NCBI RefSeq assembly: GCF_030815485.1
Contig: NZ_JAUSWV010000002.1
Coordinates: forward strand, 7,130,001 to 7,194,000
Reading direction: 5' to 3'
Source: Streptomyces rishiriensis
GTDB lineage: Bacteria > Actinomycetota > Actinomycetes > Streptomycetales > Streptomycetaceae
DNA: 64,000 nucleotides
A program made the position numbers and the translations under genes. Within the stretch, counting starts at the first letter, position 1. Every line of letters begins with the position of its first letter. Shown in pieces: positions 26,008-34,774 of this stretch. Under the pieces are notes generated by a model. The model searched no databases, was not told where the DNA came from, and saw nothing but the letters and a program-made list of their open reading frames with translations.

Positions 26008-26033
26008 ACAGCACGGACCGAAGGGGGCCCGAC

Positions 26034-27956
26034 GTGACGATCCTGGAGAACATCCGGCAACCACGCGACCTGAAGGCGCTGTCCGAGGCGGAACTCGGTG
26101 AACTGTGCGAAGAGATCAGAGAGTTCCTGGTGCACGCGGTCGCCAGGACCGGCGGACATCTGGGGCCGAACCTGGGCGTGGTCGAACTGACCGTCGCACT
26201 CCACCGCGTCTTCGAGTCGCCGGTCGACCGCGTGCTGTGGGACACCGGCCACCAGAGTTATGTCCACAAGCTGCTGACCGGGCGTCAGGACTTCTCCAAG
26301 CTGCGCGGCAAGGGCGGCCTGTCCGGCTACCCCTCCCGTGAGGAGTCCGAGCACGACATCATCGAGAACAGCCACGCCTCCACATCCCTCGGCTGGGCCG
26401 ACGGCCTCGCCAAGGCCCGCCAGGTGCAGGGGGAGAAGGGCCATGTGGTCGCCGTCATCGGCGACGGCGCGCTCACCGGCGGCATGGCCTGGGAGGCGCT
26501 GAACAACATCGCGGCCGCCAAGGACCGGCCGCTGATCATCGTCGTCAACGACAACGAGCGCTCGTACGCGCCGACCATCGGCGGACTCGCCAACCACCTG
26601 GCGACCCTGCGCACGACCGACGGCTACGAGAAGGTGCTGGCCTGGGGGAAGGACGTCCTGCTGCGCACCCCGGTGGTCGGCCACACGGTCTACGAGTCGC
26701 TGCACGGCGCGAAGAAGGGCTTCAAGGACGCGTTCGCGCCGCAGGGCATGTTCGAGGACCTCGGCCTGAAGTACGTCGGTCCCATCGACGGGCACGACAT
26801 CGAGGCCGTCGAGTCCGCGCTGCGGCGGGCCAAGCGCTTCCACGGGCCGGTGCTGGTGCACTGTCTGACCGAGAAGGGCCGCGGCTACGAGCCCGCTCTC
26901 GCGCACGAGGAGGACCACTTCCACACCGTCGGCGCGATGGACCCCCTCACCTGTGTGCCCCTCGCCCCCGCCGGCGGGCCGTCCTGGACGTCCGTCTTCG
27001 GCGACGAGATCGTGCGGATCGGCGAGGAACGCGACGACGTGGTGGCGATCACCGCGGCGATGCTCCACCCGGTGGGGCTCGGGAGGTTCGCCGAGCGCTT
27101 CCCGGACCGCGTGTGGGACGTCGGCATAGCCGAACAGCACGCGGCCGTGAGCGCGGCAGGGATGGCGACCGGAGGCCTGCATCCGGTCGTCGCCGTCTAC
27201 GCCACCTTCCTCAACCGGGCCTTCGACCAGCTGCTGATGGATGTGGCCCTGCACCGCTGCGGGGTCACGTTCGTGCTGGACCGGGCGGGCGTCACCGGCG
27301 TGGACGGGGCGTCGCACAACGGCATGTGGGACATGTCCGTGCTCCAGGTCGTCCCGGGGCTGCGCATCGCGGCCCCCCGCGACGCCGAGCAGCTGCGCGC
27401 GCAGCTGCGGGAGGCGGTCGCGGTGGACGACGCGCCGACCCTGGTCCGCTTCCCGAAGGAGTCGGTGGGACCGGAGGTGCCGGCCGTCGGCCGGGTGGGC
27501 GGCATGGACGTGCTGCACCGCGGCGAGTGCGCGCAGGTGCTGCTGGTGGCCGTCGGCGTGATGGCGCCGGTGTGTCTGCAGGCCGCCGAGCTGCTGGAGG
27601 CCCGGGGCGTCGCCTGCACGGTCGTCGATCCCCGCTGGGTGAAGCCCGTCGACCCGGCCCTGCCCGGCCTCGCCGCCGGGCACCGGCTGGTGGCCGTCGT
27701 CGAGGACAACAGCCGGGCCGCGGGCGTCGGATCGGCGGTGGCGCTGGCCCTGGGCGACGCCGAGGTCGACGTGCCCGTACGGCGGTTCGGGATCCCGGAG
27801 CAGTTCCTCGCGCACGCCAAGCGCGGCGAGGTGCTCGCCGACATCGGCCTCACCCCGGTGGAGGTGGCCGGCCGGATCAGCGCGAGCCTGGCCGTCGGGG
27901 GCGTCCGGGCCGACGCCGCCGCGGTGACGGGCCCAGTCAAGGAGAAAGCGGAATGA
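26034..27956 (+). CDS. dxs: 1-deoxy-D-xylulose-5-phosphate synthase
   Basis: 640 residues from GTG 26034, behind GAAGGGGGCCC; the frame opens 30 nt earlier but the family start is MTILENI. Thiamine-diphosphate enzyme making DXP from pyruvate and glyceraldehyde 3-phosphate, the entry step of the MEP pathway. Motifs: GHLGPNLGVVELTVALH, WDTGHQSYVHK, the cofactor motif IGDGALTGGMAWEALNN, and the C-terminal transketolase half DVGIAEQHAAVSAAGMA. With ispG it makes this operon supply its own precursor. Stop overlaps hpnO ATG (ATGA). Confidence 0.97.
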   Translation: MTILENIRQPRDLKALSEAELGELCEEIREFLVHAVARTGGHLGPNLGVVELTVALHRVFESPVDRVLWDTGHQSYVHKLLTGRQDFSKLRGKGGLSGYPSREESEHDIIENSHASTSLGWADGLAKARQVQGEKGHVVAVIGDGALTGGMAWEALNNIAAAKDRPLIIVVNDNERSYAPTIGGLANHLATLRTTDGYEKVLAWGKDVLLRTPVVGHTVYESLHGAKKGFKDAFAPQGMFEDLGLKYVGPIDGHDIEAVESALRRAKRFHGPVLVHCLTEKGRGYEPALAHEEDHFHTVGAMDPLTCVPLAPAGGPSWTSVFGDEIVRIGEERDDVVAITAAMLHPVGLGRFAERFPDRVWDVGIAEQHAAVSAAGMATGGLHPVVAVYATFLNRAFDQLLMDVALHRCGVTFVLDRAGVTGVDGASHNGMWDMSVLQVVPGLRIAAPRDAEQLRAQLREAVAVDDAPTLVRFPKESVGPEVPAVGRVGGMDVLHRGECAQVLLVAVGVMAPVCLQAAELLEARGVACTVVDPRWVKPVDPALPGLAAGHRLVAVVEDNSRAAGVGSAVALALGDAEVDVPVRRFGIPEQFLAHAKRGEVLADIGLTPVEVAGRISASLAVGGVRADAAAVTGPVKEKAE

Positions 27957-29338
27957 CCACGGAGTTCGACCTCGGCGCCCTCCTCGCCGAGCGCGGAGCC
28001 GAGCGCTACGAGCTGCACGGCAGATACCTCAACCACCAGCTGCCTCGGATGCTGCACACCATCGGCTTCGACAAGGTCTACGTGCGCGGTGAGGGCGCGT
28101 ACTTCTGGGACGCGGACGGGAACGACTACCTCGACATGCTCGCCGGGTTCGGGGTGATGGGGCTGGGCCGGCACCACCCCGTCGTCCGCAAGGCGCTGCA
28201 CGACGTCCTCGACGCGCAGCTCGCCGATCTGACCCGCTTCGACTGCCAGCCGCTGCCCGGGCTGCTGGCCGAGAAACTGCTCGCCCACAGTCCGCACCTG
28301 GACCGGGTGTTCTTCGGCAACAGCGGCACCGAGGCGGTGGAGACGGCGCTGAAGTTCGCCCGGTACGCGACCGGCAGGCCCAGGGTCCTGTACTGCGACC
28401 ACGCCTTCCACGGGCTCACCACGGGCGCGCTGTCGGTGAACGGCGAATCGGGATTCCGGGACGGGTTCGCGCCCCTGCTGGCCGACACGGCGGTCCCGCT
28501 CGGTGATCTCGACGCCCTTGCCGGTGAGTTGAAGAAGGGGGACGTCGCCGCCCTCATCGTCGAACCGATCCAGGGCAAGGGGGTGCACGAGGCGCCGCCC
28601 GGCTATCTGCGCGCCGCGCAGGAGCTGCTGCACCGGCACAAGGCGCTGCTGATCGCGGACGAGGTGCAGACGGGACTCGGCCGGACCGGGGACTTCTACG
28701 CCTACCAGCACGAGGACGGTGTCGAGCCGGACCTGGTGTGCGTGGCCAAGGCGCTGTCCGGGGGCTATGTGCCGGTCGGCGCCACGCTCGGCAAGGACTG
28801 GATCTTCAAGAAGGTCTACTCGTCGATGGACCGGGTGCTCGTGCACTCGGCGAGCTTCGGATCCAACGCGCAGGCCATGGCGGCCGGGCTCGCGGTGCTG
28901 TCCGTGCTGGAGAACGAGCAGATCGTGGCCAACGCGCGGGCCACCGGCGACCTGCTCAGGTCCCGGCTGGCGGCACTGGTCGACAAGTACGAGCTGCTGG
29001 CCGACGTGCGCGGCCGGGGCCTGATGATCGGCATCGAGTTCGGCAGGCCCACATCGTTGAAGCTGCGCAGCCGGTGGGCCCTGCTCCAGGCGGCCCGCAA
29101 GGGACTCTTCGCGCAGATGGTGGTGGTGCCGCTGCTCCAGCGGCACCGGATCCTCACCCAGGTCTCCGGCGACCACCTCGAGGTGATCAAGCTGATCCCG
29201 CCGCTGACCGTCGGTGAGCGGGAGGCGGACCGGTTCGTCGACGCCTTCACCGCCGTGATGGACGACGCGCACAGCGGCGGCGGGCTGATGTGGGACTTCG
29301 GCAGGACGCTGGTGAAGCAGGCGGTGGCCAACCGCTGA
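27953..29338 (+). CDS. hpnO: Class III aminotransferase HpnO (aminobacteriohopanetriol formation)
   Basis: 461 residues from ATG 27953, after AAGGAGAAAGCGGA. PLP fold type I: FFGNSGTEAVETALKFAR, EPIQGKGV, ADEVQTGLGRTG, and cofactor Lys in CVAKALSGGYVPVGA. Extended N-terminus and the LMWDFGRTL end are usual for HpnO. Acts on the ribosylhopane-derived aldehyde to give 35-aminobacteriohopanetriol, the typical Streptomyces hopanoid; this product assignment is established for HpnO in other bacteria and inferred here. Last structural gene; a 12-bp hairpin follows. Confidence 0.93.
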   Translation: MTTEFDLGALLAERGAERYELHGRYLNHQLPRMLHTIGFDKVYVRGEGAYFWDADGNDYLDMLAGFGVMGLGRHHPVVRKALHDVLDAQLADLTRFDCQPLPGLLAEKLLAHSPHLDRVFFGNSGTEAVETALKFARYATGRPRVLYCDHAFHGLTTGALSVNGESGFRDGFAPLLADTAVPLGDLDALAGELKKGDVAALIVEPIQGKGVHEAPPGYLRAAQELLHRHKALLIADEVQTGLGRTGDFYAYQHEDGVEPDLVCVAKALSGGYVPVGATLGKDWIFKKVYSSMDRVLVHSASFGSNAQAMAAGLAVLSVLENEQIVANARATGDLLRSRLAALVDKYELLADVRGRGLMIGIEFGRPTSLKLRSRWALLQAARKGLFAQMVVVPLLQRHRILTQVSGDHLEVIKLIPPLTVGEREADRFVDAFTAVMDDAHSGGGLMWDFGRTLVKQAVANR

Positions 29339-29346
29339 GCCGGGAA

Positions 29347-29375
29347 GCGCGGGCGGTCAGGACGACCGCCCGCGC
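29347..29375 (+). terminator. Terminator of the hopanoid operon
   Basis: GCGCGGGCGGTC (29347-29358) and GACCGCCCGCGC (29364-29375) form a perfect 12-bp stem with loop AGGAC, 8 nt after the hpnO stop. It separates the operon from the XRE regulator transcript. Confidence 0.8.
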
Positions 29376-29389
29376 CCCTCGGACCGATT

Positions 29390-29424
29390 TTGCCTCTGAG
29401 GCAACAAGTTTGCCGCTGAGGCAA
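29390..29424 (+). promoter_or_regulatory. Twin 15-bp operators upstream of XRE-cupin regulator
   Basis: TTGCCTCTGAGGCAA (29390-29404, perfect 7-bp arms) and TTGCCGCTGAGGCAA (29410-29424, one mismatch between its arms) have centres 20 bp apart, about two helical turns. They end 20 bp before the regulator ATG, so bound protein would cover its promoter; autoregulation is likely. Confidence 0.7.
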
Positions 29425-29444
29425 TTCTGGCGTGCAATGAGGGC

Positions 29445-30077
29445 ATGACCTCGTCCGAGTCCGAGGAGCCGGCGGAAGAAGCCGGGGCTCTTCCCGCCGT
29501 CGCCCCCCGACTGCGCGCCCTGCGCCGCCGGGCCGCCCTCACCCTGGAGGCGGCCGCCCGCGCCGCCGGGCTGTCGCCCGCCCATCTCTCCCGTCTGGAG
29601 ACCGGGCAGCGCCAGCCCTCGCTGCCGATGCTGCTCGCGCTCGCCCGCATCTACGGTACGACGGTCTCGGAGCTGCTCGGCGAGACGTCCGCCGACCGGG
29701 ACGCCGTCGTCCGCGCCGCCGGCATGGAGCCGACCCGCGCGGGCGGCTGGACCTACTGGCAGGCGGGCGCCTCCGGGCGCGGGATGCAGGCTCTGCGCGT
29801 CCACGTCCCGTACGGCGCCCAGGGAGACGTCGTCCGCGTGCACCCCGGGGAGGAGTGGCTGCACGTCCTGCGCGGACGGCTGCGGCTGCGCCTCGGGGAC
29901 ACCACCGAGCTGCTCGGGCCCGGCGACAGCGCGCACTTCGACTCGCTGACCCCGCACCGCATCGCGGCACAGGACGACGACGGGGTCGAGCTGCTCTTCG
30001 TCCACACCCTGCTCCAGAGCCCCACGGCCACGCTGTGCCTGGGCCCGACCGCTTCGCACATCGGAGAGACGCCATGA
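29445..30077 (+). CDS. XRE-family regulator with C-terminal cupin domain
   Basis: 210 residues. Helix-turn-helix at about residues 25-80 (LRALRRRAALTLEAAARAAG, then LSPAHLSRLETGQRQPSL), short linker, and a cupin sensor domain (about residues 100-205: HPGEEWLHVLRGRLRLRLGD, GPGDSAHFDSLTPHRI). This class often senses small metabolites and represses its own operon. It is ATGA-coupled to a 40-residue membrane peptide. Two dyads in front of its start fit as its operators. Whether it also controls the hopanoid operon is unknown; no copy of the 15-bp site is seen before hpnC. Confidence 0.92.
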   Translation: MTSSESEEPAEEAGALPAVAPRLRALRRRAALTLEAAARAAGLSPAHLSRLETGQRQPSLPMLLALARIYGTTVSELLGETSADRDAVVRAAGMEPTRAGGWTYWQAGASGRGMQALRVHVPYGAQGDVVRVHPGEEWLHVLRGRLRLRLGDTTELLGPGDSAHFDSLTPHRIAAQDDDGVELLFVHTLLQSPTATLCLGPTASHIGETP

Positions 30078-30196
30078 AGGACATCGAGGAGAAGTTCCCC
30101 CGCACCCTCTGGATCCGGCTGATCATCTACATCGCGGTGGGGCACGTCTTCGCGGCGTTCCTCTGGCTGCTGTTCGAGGTGGGGGCCAACCAGTAG
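30074..30196 (+). CDS. Small hydrophobic membrane protein (40 aa, DUF6126-like)
   Basis: ATG 30074 overlaps the regulator stop (ATGA). The peptide has a charged start (KDIEEKFPRTLW) and one membrane helix (RLIIYIAVGHVFAAFLWLLF). Many XRE-cupin regulators in Streptomyces are followed by such a peptide, which I remember as DUF6126. The membrane peptide may be the effector or a modulator controlled by the regulator; function unknown. Too small for domain evidence beyond the helix. Confidence 0.8.
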   Translation: MKDIEEKFPRTLWIRLIIYIAVGHVFAAFLWLLFEVGANQ

Positions 30197-30215
30197 CACG
30201 CTCCGCAGCGGCGGC

Positions 30216-31013
30216 TCAGTCGAGCAGCCGGTCCCGCAGCAGCTCGCGGGTGCCGGGAGAGAGGCCGAGACCCTGCTCCAAGTAGGCGTCGACGCTGCCC
30301 CAGGTCTCCTCGATGGTCTCGAACGCGGCGGTGAGGTACTCCGCACGCGCGTCGAAGAGCGGGCTGAGCAGCTCCATGACCTCGGGGGAGTAGGCCTCGG
30401 CGGAGGTGGCGCTGCGGCGCACCCGGTAACGGCGGTGCTTGGCGTTGGACTCCAGGTAGTCGGCGAGGATCGCCTCGCGCTCCACGCCGAGGGCGAGCAG
30501 CGTCACCGCGATGGACAGGCCTGCGCGGTCCTTGCCCGCCGCGCAGTGCATGAGGGCCGGGACGCTGTCCTCGGCGAGGGAGTGCAGCACCCGCGCGTGC
30601 TCGGCCGTCCGGTCCTTGATGATCGAGCGGTAGGAGGCGATCATCCGGCCCGCGGCCTTGCCGTCGCCGAGGATCCCGCGCAGCTGGTCGATCTCGCCGT
30701 CGCGGACCATCTTCCAGAACTCGGAGCCGTCCGCCGGGTCCGACAGCGGCAGGTTCACATTGCGCACGCCCGGCAGTTCGACGTCCGGGCCCTCCAGCTT
30801 CTGGTCCGCGGCGTTGCGGAAGTCGAAGACCGTGTGCAGGCCTAGACCGGAGAGGAACGCGGCGTCCTCGTCGGTCGCGTGCGCGAGATGGCCGCTGCGG
30901 AACAGCACGCCGTGCCGCACGCGTCGGCCGTCGACGGTCGGCAGACCGCCCACATCCCGGAAGTTGCGGACACCGGCCAGCTCGGGCTCGGTCGACGGGA
31001 TCTGCTGCGTCAC
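30216..31013 (-). CDS. Tyrosine-protein phosphatase (DSP/PTP-type)
   Basis: 265 residues from GTG 31013, nine bases after GGGAGGG. N-terminal LAGVRNFRDVGGLPTVDGRR and the P-loop HCAAGKDRAG (C-x5-R) identify the actinobacterial family of protein tyrosine/lipid phosphatases like Mycobacterium PtpB, which can act on phosphotyrosine and phosphoinositides. The general-acid loop is not clear. It is divergent from the alpha-galactosidase gene and convergent with the 40-residue peptide gene. No cognate kinase adjacent. Confidence 0.88.
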   Translation of the reverse strand: MTQQIPSTEPELAGVRNFRDVGGLPTVDGRRVRHGVLFRSGHLAHATDEDAAFLSGLGLHTVFDFRNAADQKLEGPDVELPGVRNVNLPLSDPADGSEFWKMVRDGEIDQLRGILGDGKAAGRMIASYRSIIKDRTAEHARVLHSLAEDSVPALMHCAAGKDRAGLSIAVTLLALGVEREAILADYLESNAKHRRYRVRRSATSAEAYSPEVMELLSPLFDARAEYLTAAFETIEETWGSVDAYLEQGLGLSPGTRELLRDRLLD

Positions 31014-31234
31014 GGGGCGTCCCTCCCTGTCGTCTCCGTCGGCGCGGCTCGTGGTGGCCGACGGGACATCTCCTCGACGATACGACATGGATTCCTCGGG
31101 CAACGGGTCGTCCGCAGGGCGGCACTCCCGACGTCTGCCCAGGTGAGAAGTTGTCCCGGAAAGTTGCCCGACGGGCCGACCGCATTCGATGATGTTGATG
31201 CTTGATCGCACCTGTTCGAATCAGTGGGGGTTTG

Positions 31235-33310
31235 ATGCCCGAGATCGCCGACAACGGCCGCACCTGGCTCCTTTCGGGGCCGACGAGCAGCTACGCCCTC
31301 CACCTCACCGAGGCCGACGAGCTGGTCCACCTGCACTGGGGCCCGGGCATCGCGCTCGCGGACGCCGAGGCGCTCGCCGTCCTCCCGCCGTCGCAGCGCG
31401 GGGCGTCCTTCGAGTCCCCGCTCGACGGCCGGGAGGAGTACCCGGTCGAGGGCGGCCCCCGCTTCGTGCGGCCCGCGCTGTCCGTGCGCACCGACGAGCG
31501 GCGCGGCACCGAGTGGTCCTACGAGGACTTCGAGGCCGACGGCGACGAGCTGCGCCTGCGGTTCCGGGACGCCGGGCTGGCCATCACCCTGCACTACCGG
31601 ATGCGGGGCGATGTCGTCGAGCGCTGGACGACCCTGCGCAACGAGGGCGGGCGACCACTGGAGCTGCTGCGCGCCGACTCCGCGACCTGGACGCTGCCCG
31701 AGCGCGACGACTGGCGGCTGTCGCAGCTGCACGGCCGCTGGGCCGCCGAGTCCCGGCTCACCCGGTCCCCCCTCACCTACGGCGAGCAGGTCATCGGCAG
31801 CCGCCGCGGCCACACCGGGCACCAGCACCTGCCCTGGGTCGCTCTGGACACCGACGCGACCGAGGAGCGCGGCGAGGTCTACGGCTGCGCCCTCGGCTGG
31901 TCGGGCTCCTGGCGGATCGCCGTCGCCCAACTCCCGGACGCGCGCGTGCAGATCACCGGGGGCGCCGGGTACGACGACTCGGGTCTGCTGCGGCTGGCCA
32001 CGGGGGAGTCGTTCACCACGCCCGTCTTCGCGGGTCTGTGGAGCGATGCCGGCTTCGGCGGGGCGAGCCGCACCTGGCACGCCTACCAGCGCGCGTACGT
32101 CGTCCCGGACGCCGGACAGGACCGGCCGGTGCTGTTCAACTCCTGGGAGGCCACCTACTTCGACATCTCCGAGGAACAGCAGGTCGCGCTCGCCCGGCGG
32201 GCCGCGGCGATCGGAGTGGAGCTCTTCGTCGTCGACGACGGCTGGTTCGGGGCGCGCACCGGCGACCACGCCGGGCTCGGCGACTGGGGGCCCAACCGGG
32301 AGCGGTTCCCGAACGGGCTGAAGCCCCTCGCCGACACGGTGCACGATCTCGGCATGCAGTTCGGCATCTGGGTCGAGCCCGAGATGGTCAACCCGGACAG
32401 CGACCTGTACCGGGCCCACCCCGACTGGGTGCAGTTCCAATCCGGACGAAAGCGGACGGAGTTCCGCAATCAGCTCGTACTGAACCTCGCGCGCGAGGAC
32501 GTCCAGGAGTACCTCTGGGAGCAGCTCCACGGCCTCCTCTCCAGCGCGCCCGTGGACTATGTGAAGTGGGACTTCAACCGCTGCTTCACCGACGCCGGGT
32601 GGCCGGACGACCCCTACCCGCAGCGTCTCTGGGTGGACCACGTCCGGGCCCTGTACGCGCTGGTGGACCGGTTGCGGGCGGCTCACCCCGGGGTCGCCTT
32701 CGAGTCCTGCTCCGGGGGTGGCGGGCGCATCGATCTCGGGATCATGAGCCGCACCGACCAGGTGTGGACCTCCGACAACACCGATCCGCTCGACCGGCTC
32801 GACATCCAGCACGGCTTCAGCCAGATCCACCCCGCCCGGGTCATGGCGGCGTGGGTCACCGACAGCCCCAACACCCAGCTCAACGGCCGGGTCAGCACCC
32901 TGCGCTTCCGGTTCGTGAGTGCCATGGCCGGCGTGCTCGGCGTCGGCGGGGACCTCTCCGAGTGGAGCGAGGAAGAGCTCGCCGAGGCGCGCCGGTGGGT
33001 GGACCTCTACAAGGAGATCCGGTCCCTTGTGCAGCAGGGCGACCTCTACCGGCTGCGGCCCCCGGCGGGCGGACTGAGCGCCGTCCAGTACGTGCGCGGT
33101 GACGACAGCGTCGTCCTCGCCTGGCTCCAGGCACAGCGGTTCGGGGAGCCCGTACCGCCGCTGCGGCTGCGCGGACTCGACCCGACGGCATCGTACGAAT
33201 GCCGTGAAACGGGCGAAGTCCACCGGGGGGCGGTCCTGCTGCATCACGGGCTGCGCGCCGACCTCCGGGGCGACCTTGATGCGACGGTTATCCGCCTGCG
33301 TCGTATCTGA
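31235..33310 (+). CDS. Alpha-galactosidase, GH36
   Basis: 691 residues from ATG 31235. Layout of GH36: N-terminal beta-sandwich (about 1-300), (beta/alpha)8 barrel with NSWEATYFDISEEQQ, VDDGWFGAR, WVEPEMVNPDSDLY, nucleophile Asp446 in VKWDFNR and acid/base Asp514 in SDNTDPLDR, then a small C-terminal beta domain. Retaining enzyme releasing terminal alpha-galactose from raffinose-type sugars or galactomannan. No signal peptide, so it acts in the cytoplasm; no sugar transporter is next to it. Confidence 0.95.
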   Translation: MPEIADNGRTWLLSGPTSSYALHLTEADELVHLHWGPGIALADAEALAVLPPSQRGASFESPLDGREEYPVEGGPRFVRPALSVRTDERRGTEWSYEDFEADGDELRLRFRDAGLAITLHYRMRGDVVERWTTLRNEGGRPLELLRADSATWTLPERDDWRLSQLHGRWAAESRLTRSPLTYGEQVIGSRRGHTGHQHLPWVALDTDATEERGEVYGCALGWSGSWRIAVAQLPDARVQITGGAGYDDSGLLRLATGESFTTPVFAGLWSDAGFGGASRTWHAYQRAYVVPDAGQDRPVLFNSWEATYFDISEEQQVALARRAAAIGVELFVVDDGWFGARTGDHAGLGDWGPNRERFPNGLKPLADTVHDLGMQFGIWVEPEMVNPDSDLYRAHPDWVQFQSGRKRTEFRNQLVLNLAREDVQEYLWEQLHGLLSSAPVDYVKWDFNRCFTDAGWPDDPYPQRLWVDHVRALYALVDRLRAAHPGVAFESCSGGGGRIDLGIMSRTDQVWTSDNTDPLDRLDIQHGFSQIHPARVMAAWVTDSPNTQLNGRVSTLRFRFVSAMAGVLGVGGDLSEWSEEELAEARRWVDLYKEIRSLVQQGDLYRLRPPAGGLSAVQYVRGDDSVVLAWLQAQRFGEPVPPLRLRGLDPTASYECRETGEVHRGAVLLHHGLRADLRGDLDATVIRLRRI

Positions 33311-33326
33311 GGTTTCTGTCCGAATT

Positions 33327-33364
33327 GGTTCCTTCGTTCCAACTCGCTCTGGAATAAAGGAACC
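33327..33364 (+). terminator. Nested hairpin after alpha-galactosidase gene
   Basis: Outer arms GGTTCCTT (33327-33334) and AAGGAACC (33357-33364) enclose inner arms TTCCA (33337-33341) and TGGAA (33350-33354). It lies 16 nt after the stop. It is unusually A+T-rich for this genome, but its position fits a terminator. Confidence 0.6.
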
Positions 33365-33540
33365 TGGAGAGCTGTCACGTGAGCAGCGTCATATCCGTGA
33401 CCCTGCGTGGCTCGTCATGCCCACGTAATTCGCGCCCTTTGCAAGGGGGCTTGGCGCGAAGCGGGCTCTTCGCGTCACGCCGTGTGACCGGGAATTCTCA
33501 CAAGGGATCAAGAGAAAGGAGTCGACAGCGCAACCTCTGC

Positions 33541-33570
33541 TTGTCCCTGTGCGTCCTGGTCGCTTACGTT
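33541..33570 (+). promoter_or_regulatory. Promoter candidate for riboswitch-controlled M23 peptidase gene
   Basis: TTGTCC (33541-33546), 18-nt spacer, TACGTT (33565-33570) fits a vegetative Streptomyces promoter. Transcription would start near 33577, just before the riboswitch. Confidence 0.55.
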
Positions 33571-33585
33571 CCACACCAATCCGGA

Positions 33586-33765
33586 CGGACGCCGAATCCT
33601 GCCACCGCCCGGAGCCCGCACACTCACCCGTACCTGGCAGGAGCGGGGGACCCACAGGTACAACCGCCTGTTCCGGTCTCCGGAACAGGCTTTGGGGTAA
33701 AGCCGCGCCTCGGCGCGGCCGGGCATCTCCAGCCCGCACCCGACAGCTCACCTCGCAGGCGCCGG
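33586..33765 (+). ncRNA. ydaO-type cyclic di-AMP riboswitch
   Basis: The leader holds conserved pieces of the ydaO/yuaA motif in order: GCCGAATCCTGCC near 33591, GGCAGGAGCGGGGGACCCA at 33637-33655, GGGGTAAAG near 33694, GGGCATC near 33721, CCCGACAGCTCACCTCGCAG near 33739. Pairing TCCTGCC with GGCAGGA closes a helix. This class turns genes off when c-di-AMP is high and in actinobacteria precedes cell-wall hydrolases such as rpfA and peptidase genes. Ends 13 nt before the ATG. Boundaries are approximate. Confidence 0.92.
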
Positions 33766-33778
33766 AGAGGAATTCGCC

Positions 33779-34738
33779 ATGCCCGCGAAGGGTAAGCACC
33801 GCCGTCCGAAGACCCAGCGCTTCGCCCGTTCCATCGCCGTCGCCGGAACGGGCGGCGCCGCGCTCGCCCTTCCGCTCATAGGCGCCGCCGGCGCCCACGC
33901 GGCCCCCGCTCAGTCCGTCGCCCAGTCGGCTTCCCAGACCGTTGCGGAGAAGGCCGTGCAGTCGGTGCCGGTGGCGCAGAAGACGGCCACCGCCACGACC
34001 GCCGAGTCCTACACCGTGCGCTCCGGCGACTACCTGTCGAAGATCGCCGACGAGCAGAACGTCAGCGGCGGCTGGCAGAGGCTGTACCAGGACAACCGTC
34101 AGGCCGTCGGCAGCGACCCGTCGCTGATCCACCCGGGGCTGAAGCTCTCGATCGGCAAGAAGGCCGCGACCGGCAGCACCGGTTCGTCCTCCGGCTCGTC
34201 GTCCTCGTCCTCCTCGTCGAAGTCGAAGGCGTCCGGAACCAAGTCGTCGTCCTCTTCCTCCTCTTCGTCCGGTTCGTCCTCCTCGAAGGCGGTCACCCAG
34301 GCCGCCGAGAGCGGCACCGGCACCTCCAGCGGTTACACGCTGCCGGTGGCGGGCGCCACCGTCGGCACGGCGTACCACACGGCCGGCAGCATGTGGTCCA
34401 GCGGCTACCACACCGGCACCGACTTCGTCGTCCCGACCGGCACCACCCTCAAGGCCGTGGGCGCCGGCACCGTCGTCTCCGCGGGCTGGGACGGCGCGTA
34501 CGGCAACCAGGTCGTCGTCAAGCTCGCCGACGGCTACTACGCCCAGTACGCCCACCTGTCCCAGCTCTCCGTCTCGGCAGGCCAGACCGTGACCGCGGGC
34601 CAGCAGGTCGGCCTCTCCGGTGCGACCGGCAACGTGACCGGTCCGCACCTGCACTTCGAGATCCGCACCACGCCGGACTACGGCTCCGACGTCGACCCGA
34701 TCGCGTACCTCCGCGCGCACGGCGTCTCCGTCGGCTGA
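33779..34738 (+). CDS. Secreted LysM-M23 cell-wall peptidase
   Basis: 319 residues. Basic N-terminus then hydrophobic segment and HAA cleavage site (about residue 42). A LysM domain (YTVRSGDYLSKIADEQN, about 78-126) binds peptidoglycan; a Ser-rich linker of about 50 residues follows; the M23 domain holds zinc and catalytic residues His211, Asp215 (HTGTD) and His292 (HLHFE). Likely a glycyl-glycine or D-Ala endopeptidase acting on the wall. Controlled by the upstream c-di-AMP riboswitch, so wall turnover is tied to that nucleotide. The first M23 His and HLH are both present, so it should be active. Confidence 0.95.
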   Translation: MPAKGKHRRPKTQRFARSIAVAGTGGAALALPLIGAAGAHAAPAQSVAQSASQTVAEKAVQSVPVAQKTATATTAESYTVRSGDYLSKIADEQNVSGGWQRLYQDNRQAVGSDPSLIHPGLKLSIGKKAATGSTGSSSGSSSSSSSSKSKASGTKSSSSSSSSSGSSSSKAVTQAAESGTGTSSGYTLPVAGATVGTAYHTAGSMWSSGYHTGTDFVVPTGTTLKAVGAGTVVSAGWDGAYGNQVVVKLADGYYAQYAHLSQLSVSAGQTVTAGQQVGLSGATGNVTGPHLHFEIRTTPDYGSDVDPIAYLRAHGVSVG

Positions 34739-34774
34739 CCCCTCCGACTGCGACGACCTCCCGCCTGACACGCG

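Noticed and set aside
26008..26033. Riboswitch or promoter between ispG and dxs
   Set aside because: Only 26 bp, enough for the ribosome site; no structure fits.
25482..27815. 777-codon minus-strand open frame across ispG and dxs
   Set aside because: Antisense to two recognised genes and without any domain signal.
31160..31234. ATTCGA/TTCGAAT dyad and TTGATG repeats before the alpha-galactosidase gene
   Set aside because: Arms are widely spaced and imperfect and I cannot place a promoter relative to them; not strong enough to list as a site.
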